Below, piece after piece: positions 21,595-30,898 of a stretch of DNA of 64,000 nucleotides. The position numbers were made by a program, and so were the translations under genes. Origin of the DNA: Pseudomonas panipatensis (GTDB taxonomy: Bacteria > Pseudomonadota > Gammaproteobacteria > Pseudomonadales > Pseudomonadaceae); the NCBI RefSeq assembly GCF_900099785.1, contig NZ_FNDS01000002.1, positions 496,001 through 560,000 of the forward strand. Direction: 5' to 3'. Under the pieces are notes generated by a model. It was not told where the DNA came from, made no database searches, and saw nothing but the letters and a program-made list of their open reading frames with translations. How positions within the stretch are numbered: the first letter of the stretch is position 1; every line of letters starts with the position of its first letter.

Positions 21595-21834
21595 ATGCAC
21601 CAGGATCACGACACCCTCTGGGTGGAACTGGAAACCCTCGGCAATGACCAGCGCCCGCGCGTCCTGCGCGGCCGCATGAACCTGCGCGACTACCTCGACC
21701 TGCTGGAGGGCCACGCCCCCGGCCTGGTGCGCCTCGACGAGTGCCGCACACGCGGCCGCGGCCCGGTCGCCGATCTGTTCATCCGCAGCGTGCACATCCT
21801 GCGCGTCATGGCCCTCGGCGCCCTGCCGGCCTGA
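21595..21834 (+). CDS. Small protein of unknown function, paralogue of the previous gene
   Basis: 79 residues. It shares the block RPRVLRGR-x3-RDY-x10-GLVRLDEC-x7-VADLFIRSVHI with the gene 137 bases upstream, at about half identity by eye over 50 residues. It begins at ATG 21595 (MHQDHDTLW); the open frame continues upstream without a better start. It ends ten bases before the convergent methyltransferase gene. Function unknown. Confidence 0.62.
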   Translation: MHQDHDTLWVELETLGNDQRPRVLRGRMNLRDYLDLLEGHAPGLVRLDECRTRGRGPVADLFIRSVHILRVMALGALPA

Positions 21835-21844
21835 ACGCCGCCGC

Positions 21845-22456
21845 TCAGTCGGCCATGCCGCGATACACGTAGGTCATCGGCCGCGGCCCCGGCAGGTAGT
21901 CCTGGCGCATGTCGCGTATGTGGAAACCGGCGGCCTCGATCAGCGCCGGGATGTCGCGGTTCAGGTGGCAGCCACCGGCCAGCGGTTTCCAGATCGGCGT
22001 CAGACGCTCCTGCCAGGCCCGCACGCTGGCGTCCGGCGCCCGCCCATGCTCGCAGAAGAACAGCTCACCGCCCGCCTTGAGCACCCGGCGCATTTCCTTC
22101 AGCGCGGCGGCCACGTCGGGGATGGTGCAGAGGGTGAAGGTGCAGACGATGCTGTCGAAGCTAGCCGCCTCGGCGCGGATCTGCCCGAGTTCCAGGGCGA
22201 CCATTTCCAGCGGAATGGCGATGCGCGCGGCGCGCTCGCGGGCCAGCGCCTGCATCTGCGCCGCCGGGTCGACGCCGACGATTGTCGACACTTTCGCCGG
22301 ATCGTAGAAACCCAGGTTGAGCCCGGTGCCGATGCCGATCTCCAGCACCCGTCCGTGGGCGCGCGGCACCAGCAGCGAGCGTTGCTTCATCACATCGCCC
22401 ATGCCGCAGGCGAAGTCGATCAGGTGCGGCAACAGGTAGCGGTCGTAGAGTCCCAT
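21845..22456 (-). CDS. Class I SAM-dependent methyltransferase
   Basis: 203 residues. Motif I is VLEIGIGTGLNLGFY, motif II acidic residue in IVGVDPAAQM, post-motif FDSIVCTFTLCTIPD and motif III ALKEMRRVLKAGGELFFCEHG. The pattern resembles the UbiE/Coq5-like Methyltransf_11 group, including phospholipid and small-molecule methyltransferases; the substrate is unknown. The start at 22456 has AGGAGA at good spacing. Its coding sequence contains a copy of the GATTGTCGACAC element (22280-22291) that also occurs as the prp operator downstream. Confidence 0.8.
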   Translation of the reverse strand: MGLYDRYLLPHLIDFACGMGDVMKQRSLLVPRAHGRVLEIGIGTGLNLGFYDPAKVSTIVGVDPAAQMQALARERAARIAIPLEMVALELGQIRAEAASFDSIVCTFTLCTIPDVAAALKEMRRVLKAGGELFFCEHGRAPDASVRAWQERLTPIWKPLAGGCHLNRDIPALIEAAGFHIRDMRQDYLPGPRPMTYVYRGMAD

Positions 22457-22573
22457 GGCGATCTCCTGCTTTTCGCCCCAGCCTACTCCGGCGCGAGGCC
22501 CGCCGCGCGGGGCGATCCGGCCATTTGCCGGGCGCTCGATACCGACACTGAATAAGGCTCGGGCGTATTAGAC

Positions 22574-22587
22574 GATTGTCGACAATC
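22574..22587. promoter_or_regulatory. Palindromic operator of the prp operon (site 1)
   Basis: GATTGTCGACAATC, a perfect 14-base palindrome, 63 bases upstream of the GntR regulator start. GntR/FCD repressors commonly bind short palindromes of the form TTGTnnACAA, which this contains (TTGTCGACAA). Confidence 0.7.
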
Positions 22588-22636
22588 ATCTTGACCACAT
22601 GGCGATTGGGGGTTAGTTTTCGCCGCACCCAACGAA

Positions 22637-22649
22637 GATTGTCGACACC
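22637..22649 (+). promoter_or_regulatory. Operator half-match overlapping the prp regulator start (site 2)
   Basis: GATTGTCGACACC lies directly in front of ATG 22650. It shares GATTGTCGACA with site 1. Spacing between the two centres is about 62 bases, close to six helical turns, which could support a looped or cooperative repression complex. Confidence 0.55.
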
Positions 22650-23372
22650 ATGAGCGAAACCCTGCCCCTCCCCAGCGAACTCGAAGGCGACAGCGAGACC
22701 TTGTCGGAGCACGTGTTCCGCAAGATCCAGTCGGCCATCGTCAAGGGCGAGATCGCTCCCGGCAGCAAGATTTCCGAGCCGGAGCTGGCGCGCACCTACG
22801 GCATCAGCCGGGGTCCGCTGCGCGAAGCGATCCACCGCCTGGAAGGACAGAAGCTGCTGGTTCGCGTACCGCACGTCGGCGCCCGCGTGGTGTCGCTCAG
22901 CCATGAAGAGCTGCTGGAGCTGTACGAAATCCGCGAGTCGCTGGAAGGCATGGCCTGTCGCCTGGCCGCCGAGCGCATGAGCCAGGCGGAGATCGACGAG
23001 CTGCGCCGGGTGCTCGACACCCACGAGCGCGACGAGGCGTTCCAGGCCGGGCGCGGCTACTACCTGCAGGAAGGCGACTACGACTTCCACTACCGGATCA
23101 TCCAGGGCAGCGGCAACCGCACCCTGACCCGCATGCTCTGCGGCGAGCTGTATCAACTGGTGCGCATGTACCGCCTGCAATTCTCGGCAACGCCGAACCG
23201 GCCGCGCCAGGCCTTCGCCGAACACCACCGCATTCTCGACGCCATCGCCGAACGTGACGGCGAACTGGCCGAACTGCTGATGCGCCGGCATATCGGCGCG
23301 TCCAAACGCAACATCGAGCGTCACTACCTGGACGCCCAAGCCAAGACAGCCAAACCACGAGGTGAGTCATGA
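22650..23372 (+). CDS. GntR/FCD-family regulator of the methylcitrate cycle
   Basis: 240 residues. The winged-helix domain covers about residues 18-85 ([41 protein letters not shown]), followed by an FCD effector domain with the Asp, His and His metal-ligand pattern ([22 protein letters not shown]). It overlaps prpB (ATGA) and is the first gene of the operon, the usual position of the GntR-type prp repressor in Pseudomonas. The inducer is likely 2-methylcitrate or a related intermediate (inference). Two copies of its probable operator lie upstream, the second touching the start codon, so autorepression is likely. Confidence 0.88.
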   Translation: MSETLPLPSELEGDSETLSEHVFRKIQSAIVKGEIAPGSKISEPELARTYGISRGPLREAIHRLEGQKLLVRVPHVGARVVSLSHEELLELYEIRESLEGMACRLAAERMSQAEIDELRRVLDTHERDEAFQAGRGYYLQEGDYDFHYRIIQGSGNRTLTRMLCGELYQLVRMYRLQFSATPNRPRQAFAEHHRILDAIAERDGELAELLMRRHIGASKRNIERHYLDAQAKTAKPRGES

Positions 23373-24256
23373 GTCAGCTTTCCCCCGGGCAGCGTTTCCG
23401 CAATGCCATCGCCGAAGAACATCCGCTGCAGGTGATTGGCGCGATCAACGCCAACCACGCGCTGCTCGCCAAGCGCGCCGGCTTCAAGGCCATCTACCTC
23501 TCCGGTGGCGGCGTGGCGGCGGGTTCCCTGGGTCTGCCGGACCTGGGCATCAACACCCTGGACGACGTGCTCACCGACGTGCGCCGCATCACCGACGTCT
23601 GCGACCTGCCGCTGCTGGTGGACATCGACACCGGCTTCGGCCCCAGCGCCTTCAACATCGAGCGCACCGTCAAGAGCCTGATCAAGGCCGGCGCCGCTGC
23701 CGCGCACATCGAGGACCAGGTCGGCGCCAAGCGTTGCGGCCACCGTCCGGGCAAGGAAATCGTCTCCACCGAGGAGATGGCTGACCGCGTCAAGGCCGCC
23801 GCCGATGCCAAGACCGACCCGAACTTCTTCCTCATCGCGCGCACCGATGCCATCCAGGCCGAGGGCGTGGATGCCGCCATCGAGCGCTGCCTGCGCTACG
23901 TCGAAGCCGGCGCCGACGGCATCTTCGCCGAGGCCGCCTACGACCTGCCGACCTACCAGCGCTTCGTCGAAGCGCTGAAGGTGCCGGTGCTGGCCAACAT
24001 CACCGAGTTCGGCGCCACCCCGCTGTTCTCCCGCGATGAACTGGCCTCGGTCGGCGTGGCCATCCAGCTCTACCCGCTGTCCGCCTTCCGCGCCGCCAAC
24101 AAGGCCGCGGAAGCCGTGTACACGGCGATCCGCCGCGACGGCCATCAGAAAGAAGTCATCGACATCATGCAGACTCGTGCCGAGCTGTACGACCGCATCG
24201 GCTACCACGCCTTCGAGCAGAAGCTCGACGCGCTGTTCGCCGCGAACAAGAAGTGA
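23369..24256 (+). CDS. prpB: 2-Methylisocitrate lyase
   Basis: 295 residues, isocitrate lyase/PEP mutase superfamily. The catalytic signature [10 protein letters not shown] is present, with metal-binding acids in DIDTGFG and HIEDQVG. It cleaves 2-methylisocitrate to pyruvate and succinate, the last step of the methylcitrate cycle for propionyl-CoA disposal. It is translationally coupled to the regulator (ATGA). A 117-base gap with a palindromic element separates it from prpC. Confidence 0.96.
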   Translation: MSQLSPGQRFRNAIAEEHPLQVIGAINANHALLAKRAGFKAIYLSGGGVAAGSLGLPDLGINTLDDVLTDVRRITDVCDLPLLVDIDTGFGPSAFNIERTVKSLIKAGAAAAHIEDQVGAKRCGHRPGKEIVSTEEMADRVKAAADAKTDPNFFLIARTDAIQAEGVDAAIERCLRYVEAGADGIFAEAAYDLPTYQRFVEALKVPVLANITEFGATPLFSRDELASVGVAIQLYPLSAFRAANKAAEAVYTAIRRDGHQKEVIDIMQTRAELYDRIGYHAFEQKLDALFAANKK

Positions 24257-24263
24257 GCCCGGC

Positions 24264-24292
24264 GGCGGATGGCGCCAACGGCGCGGTCCGCC
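24264..24292. repeat. GGCGGATA-type intergenic inverted repeat (copy 2)
   Basis: GGCGGATGGCGCC-AAC-GGCGCGGTCCGCC, right after the prpB stop. Same organisation as copy 1 at 17198. Confidence 0.72.
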
Positions 24293-24373
24293 GGCCGCCC
24301 CAGAACAGAGACACCAGTCCCTCTGCCTGCGGAACAAGAACAAACAACCGGATTCGATGAGGAGAGACGAGCG

Positions 24374-25534
24374 ATGAGCGCTAGCCCAGAAACCACCACC
24401 GGCTTCAAGCCGAAGAAATCCGTGGCCCTGAGTGGCACCGCCGCCGGCAACACCGCCCTGTGCACCGTCGGCCGCAGCGGCAACGACCTGCACTACCGCG
24501 GCTACGACATTCTCGACGTCGCCAATAGCTGCGAGTTCGAGGAAATCGCCCACCTGCTGGTCCACGGCAAGCTGCCGAACGTCGCCGAACTGGCCGGCTA
24601 CAAGGCCAAGCTCAAGGCCCTGCGCGGCATCCCGGCGGGCGTCAAGGCCGCCCTCGAACAACTGCCGCCCTCCGCCCACCCGATGGACGTGATGCGCACC
24701 GGCGTTTCCGTACTCGGCTGCCTGTCGCCGGAAAAGGAAGACCACAACCATCCGGGCGCCCGCGACATCGCCGACAAGCTGATGGCCTCGCTGGGCTCCA
24801 TGCTGCTGTACTGGTATCACTTCAGCCACAACGGCAAGCGCATCGACGTCGAAACCGACGACGACTCCATCGGCGGCCACTTCCTGCACCTGCTGCACGG
24901 CGAGAAGCCGCGCGAGTCCTGGGTGCGCGCCATGCACACCTCGCTGAACCTGTACGCCGAGCACGAATTCAACGCATCCACCTTCACCTCGCGGGTGATC
25001 GCCGGCACCGGCTCCGACATGTTCTCCTGCATCGCCGGCGCCATCGGTGCGCTGCGCGGGCCGAAGCACGGCGGCGCCAACGAGGTGGCCTTCGAGATCC
25101 AGAAGCGCTACGACAACCCGGACGAGGCGGAAGCCGACATCCGCGCCCGCGTGGAGAAGAAGGAAGTGGTCATCGGCTTCGGCCACCCGGTCTACACCGT
25201 GGCCGACCCGCGCAACAAAGTGATCAAGGAAGTCGCCCGCCAGCTCAGCCTGGAACAGGGCAACACCAAGATGTACGACATCGCCGAGCGCCTGGAATCG
25301 GTCATGTGGGAAATCAAGAAGATGTTCCCCAACCTCGATTGGTTCAGCGCCGTCAGCTACCACATGATGGGCGTGCCCACCGCCATGTTCACCCCGCTGT
25401 TCGTCATCGCCCGCACCTCCGGCTGGTCGTCCCACGTCATCGAACAACGCATCGACGGCAAGATCATTCGTCCGAGCGCCAACTATGTCGGCCCGGAAGA
25501 CCTGACCTTCGTGCCGCTCAAGGATCGCAAGTAA
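24374..25534 (+). CDS. prpC: 2-Methylcitrate synthase
   Basis: 386 residues, citrate synthase fold. Catalytic residues are visible in [16 protein letters not shown] (His), VIGFGHPVY (His) and in the C-terminal Asp region. The length of about 385 and the motif [25 protein letters not shown] match the short methylcitrate synthases. It condenses propionyl-CoA with oxaloacetate. ATG 24374 follows GGAGAGACGAGCG. The next gene begins on the base after its stop codon, so acnD is tightly coupled. Confidence 0.96.
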   Translation: MSASPETTTGFKPKKSVALSGTAAGNTALCTVGRSGNDLHYRGYDILDVANSCEFEEIAHLLVHGKLPNVAELAGYKAKLKALRGIPAGVKAALEQLPPSAHPMDVMRTGVSVLGCLSPEKEDHNHPGARDIADKLMASLGSMLLYWYHFSHNGKRIDVETDDDSIGGHFLHLLHGEKPRESWVRAMHTSLNLYAEHEFNASTFTSRVIAGTGSDMFSCIAGAIGALRGPKHGGANEVAFEIQKRYDNPDEAEADIRARVEKKEVVIGFGHPVYTVADPRNKVIKEVARQLSLEQGNTKMYDIAERLESVMWEIKKMFPNLDWFSAVSYHMMGVPTAMFTPLFVIARTSGWSSHVIEQRIDGKIIRPSANYVGPEDLTFVPLKDRK

Positions 25535-28150
25535 ATGAACACTCAATATCGCAAGAACCTGCCCGGCACCTCGCTCGACTACTTCGACGCCCGCGCGGCG
25601 GTCGAGGCGATCCAGCCCGGCGCCTGGGCCAAGCTGCCCTACACCTCCCGCGTGCATGCCGAGAACCTGGTGCGCAAGTGCGACCCGGCGATCCTCGGCG
25701 AGTGCCTGACGCAGATCGTCGAGTGCAAGCGCGAGCGCGACTTCCCCTGGTTCCCGGCGCGCGTGGTCTGCCACGACATCCTCGGCCAGACCGCGCTGGT
25801 CGACCTCGCCGGCCTGCGTGACGCCATCGCCGACCAGGGCGGCGACCCGGCCAAGGTCAACCCGGTGGTGCCGGTGCAACTGATCGTCGACCACTCGTTG
25901 GCCGTGGAGTGCGGCGGCTTCGATCCGCAGGCGTTCGAGAAGAACCGCGCCATCGAGGATCGCCGTAACGAAGACCGCTTCCACTTCATCAACTGGACCA
26001 AGAAGGCGTTCAAGAACGTCGACGTGATCCAGCCGGGCAACGGCATCATGCACCAGATCAACCTGGAGAAGATGTCGCCGGTGATCCACAACGACCATGG
26101 CCTGGCCTACCCGGACACCTGCGTCGGCACCGACAGCCACACCCCGCACGTCGACGCCCTCGGCGTGATCGCGGTCGGCGTCGGCGGCCTGGAAGCGGAG
26201 AACGTCATGCTCGGCCGCGCGTCCTGGATGCGCCTGCCGGAAATCGTCGGCGTCGAGCTGAGCGGCAAGCCGCAGCCGGGCATCACCGCCACCGACGTGG
26301 TGCTCTCGCTGACCGAGTTCCTGCGCAAGGAAAAAGTCGTCGGCGCCTACCTGGAGTTCCGTGGCGAAGGTGCCGCCGCGCTGACCCTCGGCGACCGCGC
26401 GACCATCTCCAACATGGCCCCGGAATACGGCGCCACCGCGGCGATGTTCTTCATCGACCAGCAGACCATCGACTACCTCAAGCTCACCGGCCGTGACGAC
26501 GAGCAGGTCAAACTGGTCGAGACCTACGCCAAGCAGGCCGGCCTGTGGGCCGACAGCCTGGCCGATGCGCAGTACGAGCGCGTGCTCAAGTTCGACCTGT
26601 CGAGCGTGGTGCGCACCCTCGCCGGCCCGTCCAACCCGCACCGCCGCCTGCCGGTTTCGGCGCTGGCCGAGCGCGGCATCGCCGTCGATCTGGACAAGGC
26701 CCGCGCCCAGGAAGCCGAGGGCCTGATGCCCGACGGCGCAGTGATCATCGCCGCCATCACCAGCTGCACCAACACCAGCAACCCGCGCAACGTGATCGCC
26801 GCCGGCCTGCTGGCGCGCAACGCCAACAAGCTCGGCCTGACCCGCAAGCCGTGGGTCAAGTCGTCGCTGGCGCCGGGCTCCAAGGCGGTCAAGCTGTACC
26901 TGGAAGAAGCCGGCCTGGAGAAAGAACTGGAGCAGCTCGGCTTCGGCATCGTCGCCTTCGCCTGCACCACCTGCAACGGCATGTCCGGCGCGCTGGACCC
27001 GAAAATCCAGCAGGAAATCATCGACCGCGACCTCTACGCCACCGCCGTGCTCTCGGGCAACCGCAACTTCGACGGGCGCATCCACCCCTACGCCAAGCAG
27101 GCCTTCCTCGCCTCGCCGCCGCTGGTGGTGGCCTACGCCATCGCCGGGACCATCCGCTTCGACATCGAGAAAGATGTCCTGGCGGTCGTCGATGGCAAGG
27201 AAATCCGCCTCAAGGACATCTGGCCGACCGATGAAGAGATCGACGCCGTGGTCAAGGCGGCGGTCAAGCCGGAGCAGTTCCGCAAGGTCTACATCCCGAT
27301 GTTCGCCATCCAGGAAGACACCGGGCCGAAAGTCAGCCCGCTGTACGACTGGCGCCCGATGAGCACCTACATCCGCCGCCCGCCGTACTGGGAAGGCGCC
27401 CTGGCCGGCGAGCGCACGCTCAAGGGCATGCGCCCGCTGGCGGTGCTGCCGGACAACATCACCACCGACCACCTGTCGCCGTCCAACGCCATCCTGGCCA
27501 ATTCGGCGGCCGGCGAATACCTGGCGAAAATGGGCCTGCCGGAGGAGGACTTCAACTCCTACGCCACCCACCGCGGCGACCACCTCACCGCGCAACGCGC
27601 CACCTTCGCCAACCCGCAGCTGGTCAACGAAATGGCCGTGGTCGACGGCGAGGTGAAGAAGGGTTCGCTGGCGCGGATCGAGCCGGAAGGCAAGGTCACC
27701 CGCATGTGGGAAGCCATCGAGACCTACATGGAGCGCAAGCAGCCGCTGATCATCGTCGCCGGCGCTGACTACGGCCAGGGCTCGTCGCGTGACTGGGCGG
27801 CCAAGGGCGTGCGCCTGGCGGGTGTCGAGGCCATCGTCGCCGAGGGCTTCGAGCGCATCCACCGGACCAACCTGATCGGCATGGGCGTCCTGCCGCTGGA
27901 GTTCAAGCCGGGCACCACGCGCAAGACCCTGGGCATCGACGGCACCGAGACCTACGACGTGATCGGCGCGCGCACCCCGCGCACCGACCTGACCCTGGTC
28001 ATCCACCGGCGCAACGGCGAGCGTGTCGAAGTGCCGGTGACCTGCCGCCTCGACACCGCCGAGGAAGTCTCGGTCTACGAGGCCGGCGGCGTGCTGCAGC
28101 GCTTCGCCCAGGACTTCCTCGAGTCCTCCTCGCAGAAGGCCGCGGGCTGA
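25535..28150 (+). CDS. acnD: Fe/S-dependent 2-methylisocitrate dehydratase AcnD
   Basis: 871 residues, aconitase-A superfamily. Conserved points are VGTDSHTPHVDALGV, ITSCTNTSNPRN and FACTTCNGMSG (three cluster cysteines), and the C-terminal swivel domain GADYGQGSSRDWAAKG. AcnD dehydrates 2-methylcitrate to the trans isomer of 2-methylaconitate and needs PrpF to make this usable; prpF is the next gene. The presence of AcnD plus PrpF replaces the PrpD route. The start immediately follows prpC. Confidence 0.95.
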   Translation: MNTQYRKNLPGTSLDYFDARAAVEAIQPGAWAKLPYTSRVHAENLVRKCDPAILGECLTQIVECKRERDFPWFPARVVCHDILGQTALVDLAGLRDAIADQGGDPAKVNPVVPVQLIVDHSLAVECGGFDPQAFEKNRAIEDRRNEDRFHFINWTKKAFKNVDVIQPGNGIMHQINLEKMSPVIHNDHGLAYPDTCVGTDSHTPHVDALGVIAVGVGGLEAENVMLGRASWMRLPEIVGVELSGKPQPGITATDVVLSLTEFLRKEKVVGAYLEFRGEGAAALTLGDRATISNMAPEYGATAAMFFIDQQTIDYLKLTGRDDEQVKLVETYAKQAGLWADSLADAQYERVLKFDLSSVVRTLAGPSNPHRRLPVSALAERGIAVDLDKARAQEAEGLMPDGAVIIAAITSCTNTSNPRNVIAAGLLARNANKLGLTRKPWVKSSLAPGSKAVKLYLEEAGLEKELEQLGFGIVAFACTTCNGMSGALDPKIQQEIIDRDLYATAVLSGNRNFDGRIHPYAKQAFLASPPLVVAYAIAGTIRFDIEKDVLAVVDGKEIRLKDIWPTDEEIDAVVKAAVKPEQFRKVYIPMFAIQEDTGPKVSPLYDWRPMSTYIRRPPYWEGALAGERTLKGMRPLAVLPDNITTDHLSPSNAILANSAAGEYLAKMGLPEEDFNSYATHRGDHLTAQRATFANPQLVNEMAVVDGEVKKGSLARIEPEGKVTRMWEAIETYMERKQPLIIVAGADYGQGSSRDWAAKGVRLAGVEAIVAEGFERIHRTNLIGMGVLPLEFKPGTTRKTLGIDGTETYDVIGARTPRTDLTLVIHRRNGERVEVPVTCRLDTAEEVSVYEAGGVLQRFAQDFLESSSQKAAG

Positions 28151-28193
28151 CGCCCGAACGCCGGGCCACGCGGCCCGGCTGAGACACCCCGTC

Positions 28194-28262
28194 GGGCGGG
28201 TAACGCGCAGGCGTTATCCGCCCATGACTGAACGGCGGATGACCGCGCACGGTTGCCCGCCC
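28194..28262. repeat. Two GGCGGATA-type inverted repeats (copies 3 and 4)
   Basis: Copy 3: GGGCGGGTAACGC-GCA-GGCGTTATCCGCCC (28194-28223). Copy 4: GGCGGATGACCG-CGCA-CGGTTGCCCGCC (28234-28262). They lie in tandem between acnD and prpF. The pair could form two adjacent mRNA hairpins. Confidence 0.75.
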
Positions 28263-28294
28263 TCCCCCTGAAATACGCCGAGGACAGCGATTCC

Positions 28295-29482
28295 ATGGCC
28301 CATGTAGCGCAAGTGAAAATCCCCGCCACCTACATCCGCGGCGGCACCAGCAAGGGCGTGTTCTTCCGTCTGCAGGACCTGCCCGAGCGCTGCCAGGTGC
28401 CCGGCGAGGCCCGCGACAAGCTGTTCATGCGCGTGATCGGCAGTCCCGATCCCTATTCCGCGCACATCGACGGCATGGGCGGTGCCACCTCCAGCACCAG
28501 CAAATGCGTGATCCTGTCGAAAAGCAGCCAGCCCGATCACGATGTGGACTACCTCTACGGCCAGGTCTCCATCGACAAGGCCTTCGTCGACTGGAGCGGC
28601 AACTGCGGCAACCTGTCGACCGCCGCCGGGGCCTTCGCCCTGCACGCCGGGCTGGTCGATCCGGCACGCATTCCGCAGAACGGCATCTGCGTGGTGCGCA
28701 TCTGGCAAGCCAACATCCAGAAAACCATCATCGCCCACGTGCCGGTGACCGACGGCCAGGTCCAGGAAACCGGTGACTTCGAACTCGACGGCGTGACCTT
28801 CCCCGCCGCCGAGATCGTGCTGGAGTTCCTCGATCCGTCCGACGATGGCGAGGACGGCGGCGCCATGTTCCCCACCGGCAACCTGGTCGACGACCTCGAC
28901 GTGCCGGGCATCGGCACCTTCAAGGCGACCATGATCAGCGCCGGGATTCCGACCGTGTTCGTCGAGGCCGAGGCCATCGGCTACCAGGGCACCGAGCTGC
29001 GCGAAGACATCAACGGCGATCCCGCGGCGCTGGCCCGCTTCGAGAAGATCCGCATCGCCGGCGCCCTGCGCATGGGCCTGATCAAGACCCCCGAGGAAGC
29101 GGCCACCCGCCAGCACACGCCGAAGATCGCCTTCGTCGCGCCGCCCAAGGACTACCGCACCTCCAGCGGCAAGCTGGTGCGGGCCGGCGACATCGACCTG
29201 CTGGTCCGCGCGCTGTCCATGGGCAAGCTGCACCACGCCATGATGGGCACCGCCGCCGTGGCCATCGGCACCGCCGCGGCCATCCCCGGCACCCTGGTCA
29301 ACCTCGCCGCCGGTGGCGGTGAGCGCAGCGCCGTGCGCTTCGGCCACCCCTCGGGCAGCCTGCGCGTCGGCGCCGAGGCCAAGCGCGTGGACGGCGAGTG
29401 GACGGTGACCAAGGCGATCATGAGCCGCAGCGCGCGCATCTTGATGGAAGGCTGGGTCCGGGTGCCGGGCGATTCGTTCTGA
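28295..29482 (+). CDS. prpF: 2-Methylaconitate cis-trans isomerase PrpF
   Basis: 395 residues, PrpF/AcnD-accessory family with a diaminopimelate-epimerase-like fold. The opening PATYIRGGTSKGVFF is the PrpF signature, with the DWSGNCGNLSTAAGAFA region carrying the active-site cysteine area and a catalytic Lys near residue 75. It isomerises trans-2-methylaconitate made by AcnD. It is the last gene of the operon: a strong intrinsic terminator follows 20 bases after the stop. ATG 28295 is chosen over an upstream in-frame start at 28253 because the family begins here and AGGA precedes it. Confidence 0.93.
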   Translation: MAHVAQVKIPATYIRGGTSKGVFFRLQDLPERCQVPGEARDKLFMRVIGSPDPYSAHIDGMGGATSSTSKCVILSKSSQPDHDVDYLYGQVSIDKAFVDWSGNCGNLSTAAGAFALHAGLVDPARIPQNGICVVRIWQANIQKTIIAHVPVTDGQVQETGDFELDGVTFPAAEIVLEFLDPSDDGEDGGAMFPTGNLVDDLDVPGIGTFKATMISAGIPTVFVEAEAIGYQGTELREDINGDPAALARFEKIRIAGALRMGLIKTPEEAATRQHTPKIAFVAPPKDYRTSSGKLVRAGDIDLLVRALSMGKLHHAMMGTAAVAIGTAAAIPGTLVNLAAGGGERSAVRFGHPSGSLRVGAEAKRVDGEWTVTKAIMSRSARILMEGWVRVPGDSF

Positions 29483-29502
29483 ATCGGCGACGCGCCTGAA
29501 TG

Positions 29503-29533
29503 AAAAAGCCGGGGCTCCTGCCCCGGCTTTTTT
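29503..29533 (+). terminator. Intrinsic terminator after prpF
   Basis: AAAAAGCCGGGG-CTCCTG-CCCCGGCTTTTTT: a GC-rich stem extended by A:T pairs, with a T-run. The A-run makes it usable in both directions, serving also the convergent LON-domain gene. Confidence 0.92.
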
Positions 29534-29577
29534 CGTTGCCGCCGGCACGGCGCAACGCACGGATGCCTCCGCCGGCC

Positions 29578-30168
29578 TCAGGCGAGCCTGTCGCCCTGCA
29601 ACTGCTCCAGCAGTACCTGGATACGCGCCAGGCGCACGCTCGGTTCGTCCATCTCCAGCAGCACCTGTTTCTGCTCGGGCTCGAAGGGCAGCAGGTAGGC
29701 GAGCTGGCAAGCCAGCGCCTGCTGGCCGGTCACTTCGCCACCCATCTCCAGCGCGGCGACCATCGGGTGCAGGGCCAGAGCGCCGAGCAAGGCGGCGAGG
29801 TCATCGTGCTCCTCGGTCAACGGCTGGTCCGCGCACTCCTCCAGCCAGCGCACCTCGGCCAGGGTCAACTGGTCGGCCTGCACCTCGGTGTCCAGCACGT
29901 GGAAGCGCCGCCCACCCTCGACACGGATGCCCAGCAGGCCATTGGGCAACTGTTGCCAGTCGCGGATCAGCGCTTCGCAGCCGACCTTGCCGAAGGCCTG
30001 GGGCGCCTCGCCCACCTCCTGGCCCTCGATGATCGACACCACGCCGAAACCAGCGCCCTGCTTCATGCAGCGGCCGATCATATCCAGGTAGCGCGCCTCG
30101 AAGATTTGCAGGTCGAGGCGGCAGCCGGGGAAGAGCACGGTATTGAGGGGGAACAGCGGCAACGTCAT
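29578..30168 (-). CDS. LON N-terminal substrate-binding domain protein
   Basis: 196 residues, a stand-alone LON_substr_bdg (PUA-like) domain: MTLPLFPLNTVLFPGCRLDLQIFEARYLDMIGRC is the family opening, and there is no ATPase or protease part. These proteins are widespread in proteobacteria; proposed roles include peptide or substrate recognition, but no activity is established. It follows lrgB by 16 bases on the same strand and is probably the third gene of an lrgA-lrgB operon. Confidence 0.85.
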   Translation of the reverse strand: MTLPLFPLNTVLFPGCRLDLQIFEARYLDMIGRCMKQGAGFGVVSIIEGQEVGEAPQAFGKVGCEALIRDWQQLPNGLLGIRVEGGRRFHVLDTEVQADQLTLAEVRWLEECADQPLTEEHDDLAALLGALALHPMVAALEMGGEVTGQQALACQLAYLLPFEPEQKQVLLEMDEPSVRLARIQVLLEQLQGDRLA

Positions 30169-30184
30169 CGAACGGGTTCCTGAA

Positions 30185-30898
30185 TCAAGCGATCAGCGCT
30201 ACGGCCAACGGTAGCAGGACTGCGGTGGCGACGCCCATCAGGCTCATCGCCAGGGCGGCGAAGGCGCCGCACTCCTCGCCCTCCTGCAAGGCCCGCGAGG
30301 TGCCCACGGCGTGGGCGGTCATGCCCAGCGCCATGCCCTGCGCGGCCGGATGCCGCACACCGATGCGGCGCAGCAGCTCCGGGCCGAGCATGGCGCCGAG
30401 CACCCCGGTGATCAGCACGAAGACCGCGGCCAGGGCCGCCACGCCGCCGATCTGGTGGGCCACCAGCATGGCGATGGGCGAGGTCACCGACTTCGGCGCC
30501 AAGCTCATCAGCAGCTCGCCACGCATACCGAACAGCCAGGCCAGGCCGACGCCGGCCACCGTCGCCAGCGGCCCGGCCAGCAGCAGGGTGATCAGGGTCG
30601 GCCAGAACAACTGGCGGATGCGCCGCAGGTTGAGGAACAGCGGCACCGCCAGGGCCACGGTAGCCGGGCCGAGCAGCACCGTGAGCACGCTGACCCCGGC
30701 CATGTACGACTTGTAGTCGATACCGGTGGCCAGCAGCACGCCGATCACCAGCGCCATGGACACCAGCACCGGCTGCAGGAACACCCAGCGCGTGCGCTCA
30801 TAGGCGGCCAGCGCCAGTTGGTAGGCACCCAGGGTGATGCCGATGCAGAACAGCGGATGCTGGATGATCGCCTGCCAGGCCGCTTGCCAGTCGAGCAT
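30185..30898 (-). CDS. lrgB: LrgB/CidB-family membrane protein
   Basis: 237 residues with about eight hydrophobic helices. The LrgB signatures are PKSVTSPIAM and GMTAHAVGTSRALQEGEECGAFAALAMSL near the C-terminus. LrgAB/CidAB proteins act as holin-like or metabolite (pyruvate) transporters affecting murein hydrolase activity and lysis. ATG 30898 overlaps the lrgA stop (TGATG); a GTG one codon upstream is possible. It stands in the middle of a three-gene minus-strand operon. Confidence 0.88.
   Translation of the reverse strand: MLDWQAAWQAIIQHPLFCIGITLGAYQLALAAYERTRWVFLQPVLVSMALVIGVLLATGIDYKSYMAGVSVLTVLLGPATVALAVPLFLNLRRIRQLFWPTLITLLLAGPLATVAGVGLAWLFGMRGELLMSLAPKSVTSPIAMLVAHQIGGVAALAAVFVLITGVLGAMLGPELLRRIGVRHPAAQGMALGMTAHAVGTSRALQEGEECGAFAALAMSLMGVATAVLLPLAVALIA

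Noticed and set aside
23324-28006. A 1560-residue open frame on the minus strand through the prp operon
   Set aside because: It is the complement of prpB, prpC and acnD, which have complete family motifs. Its Ala/Gly/Val/His/Asp-rich composition is typical of the antisense frame of GC-rich genes.
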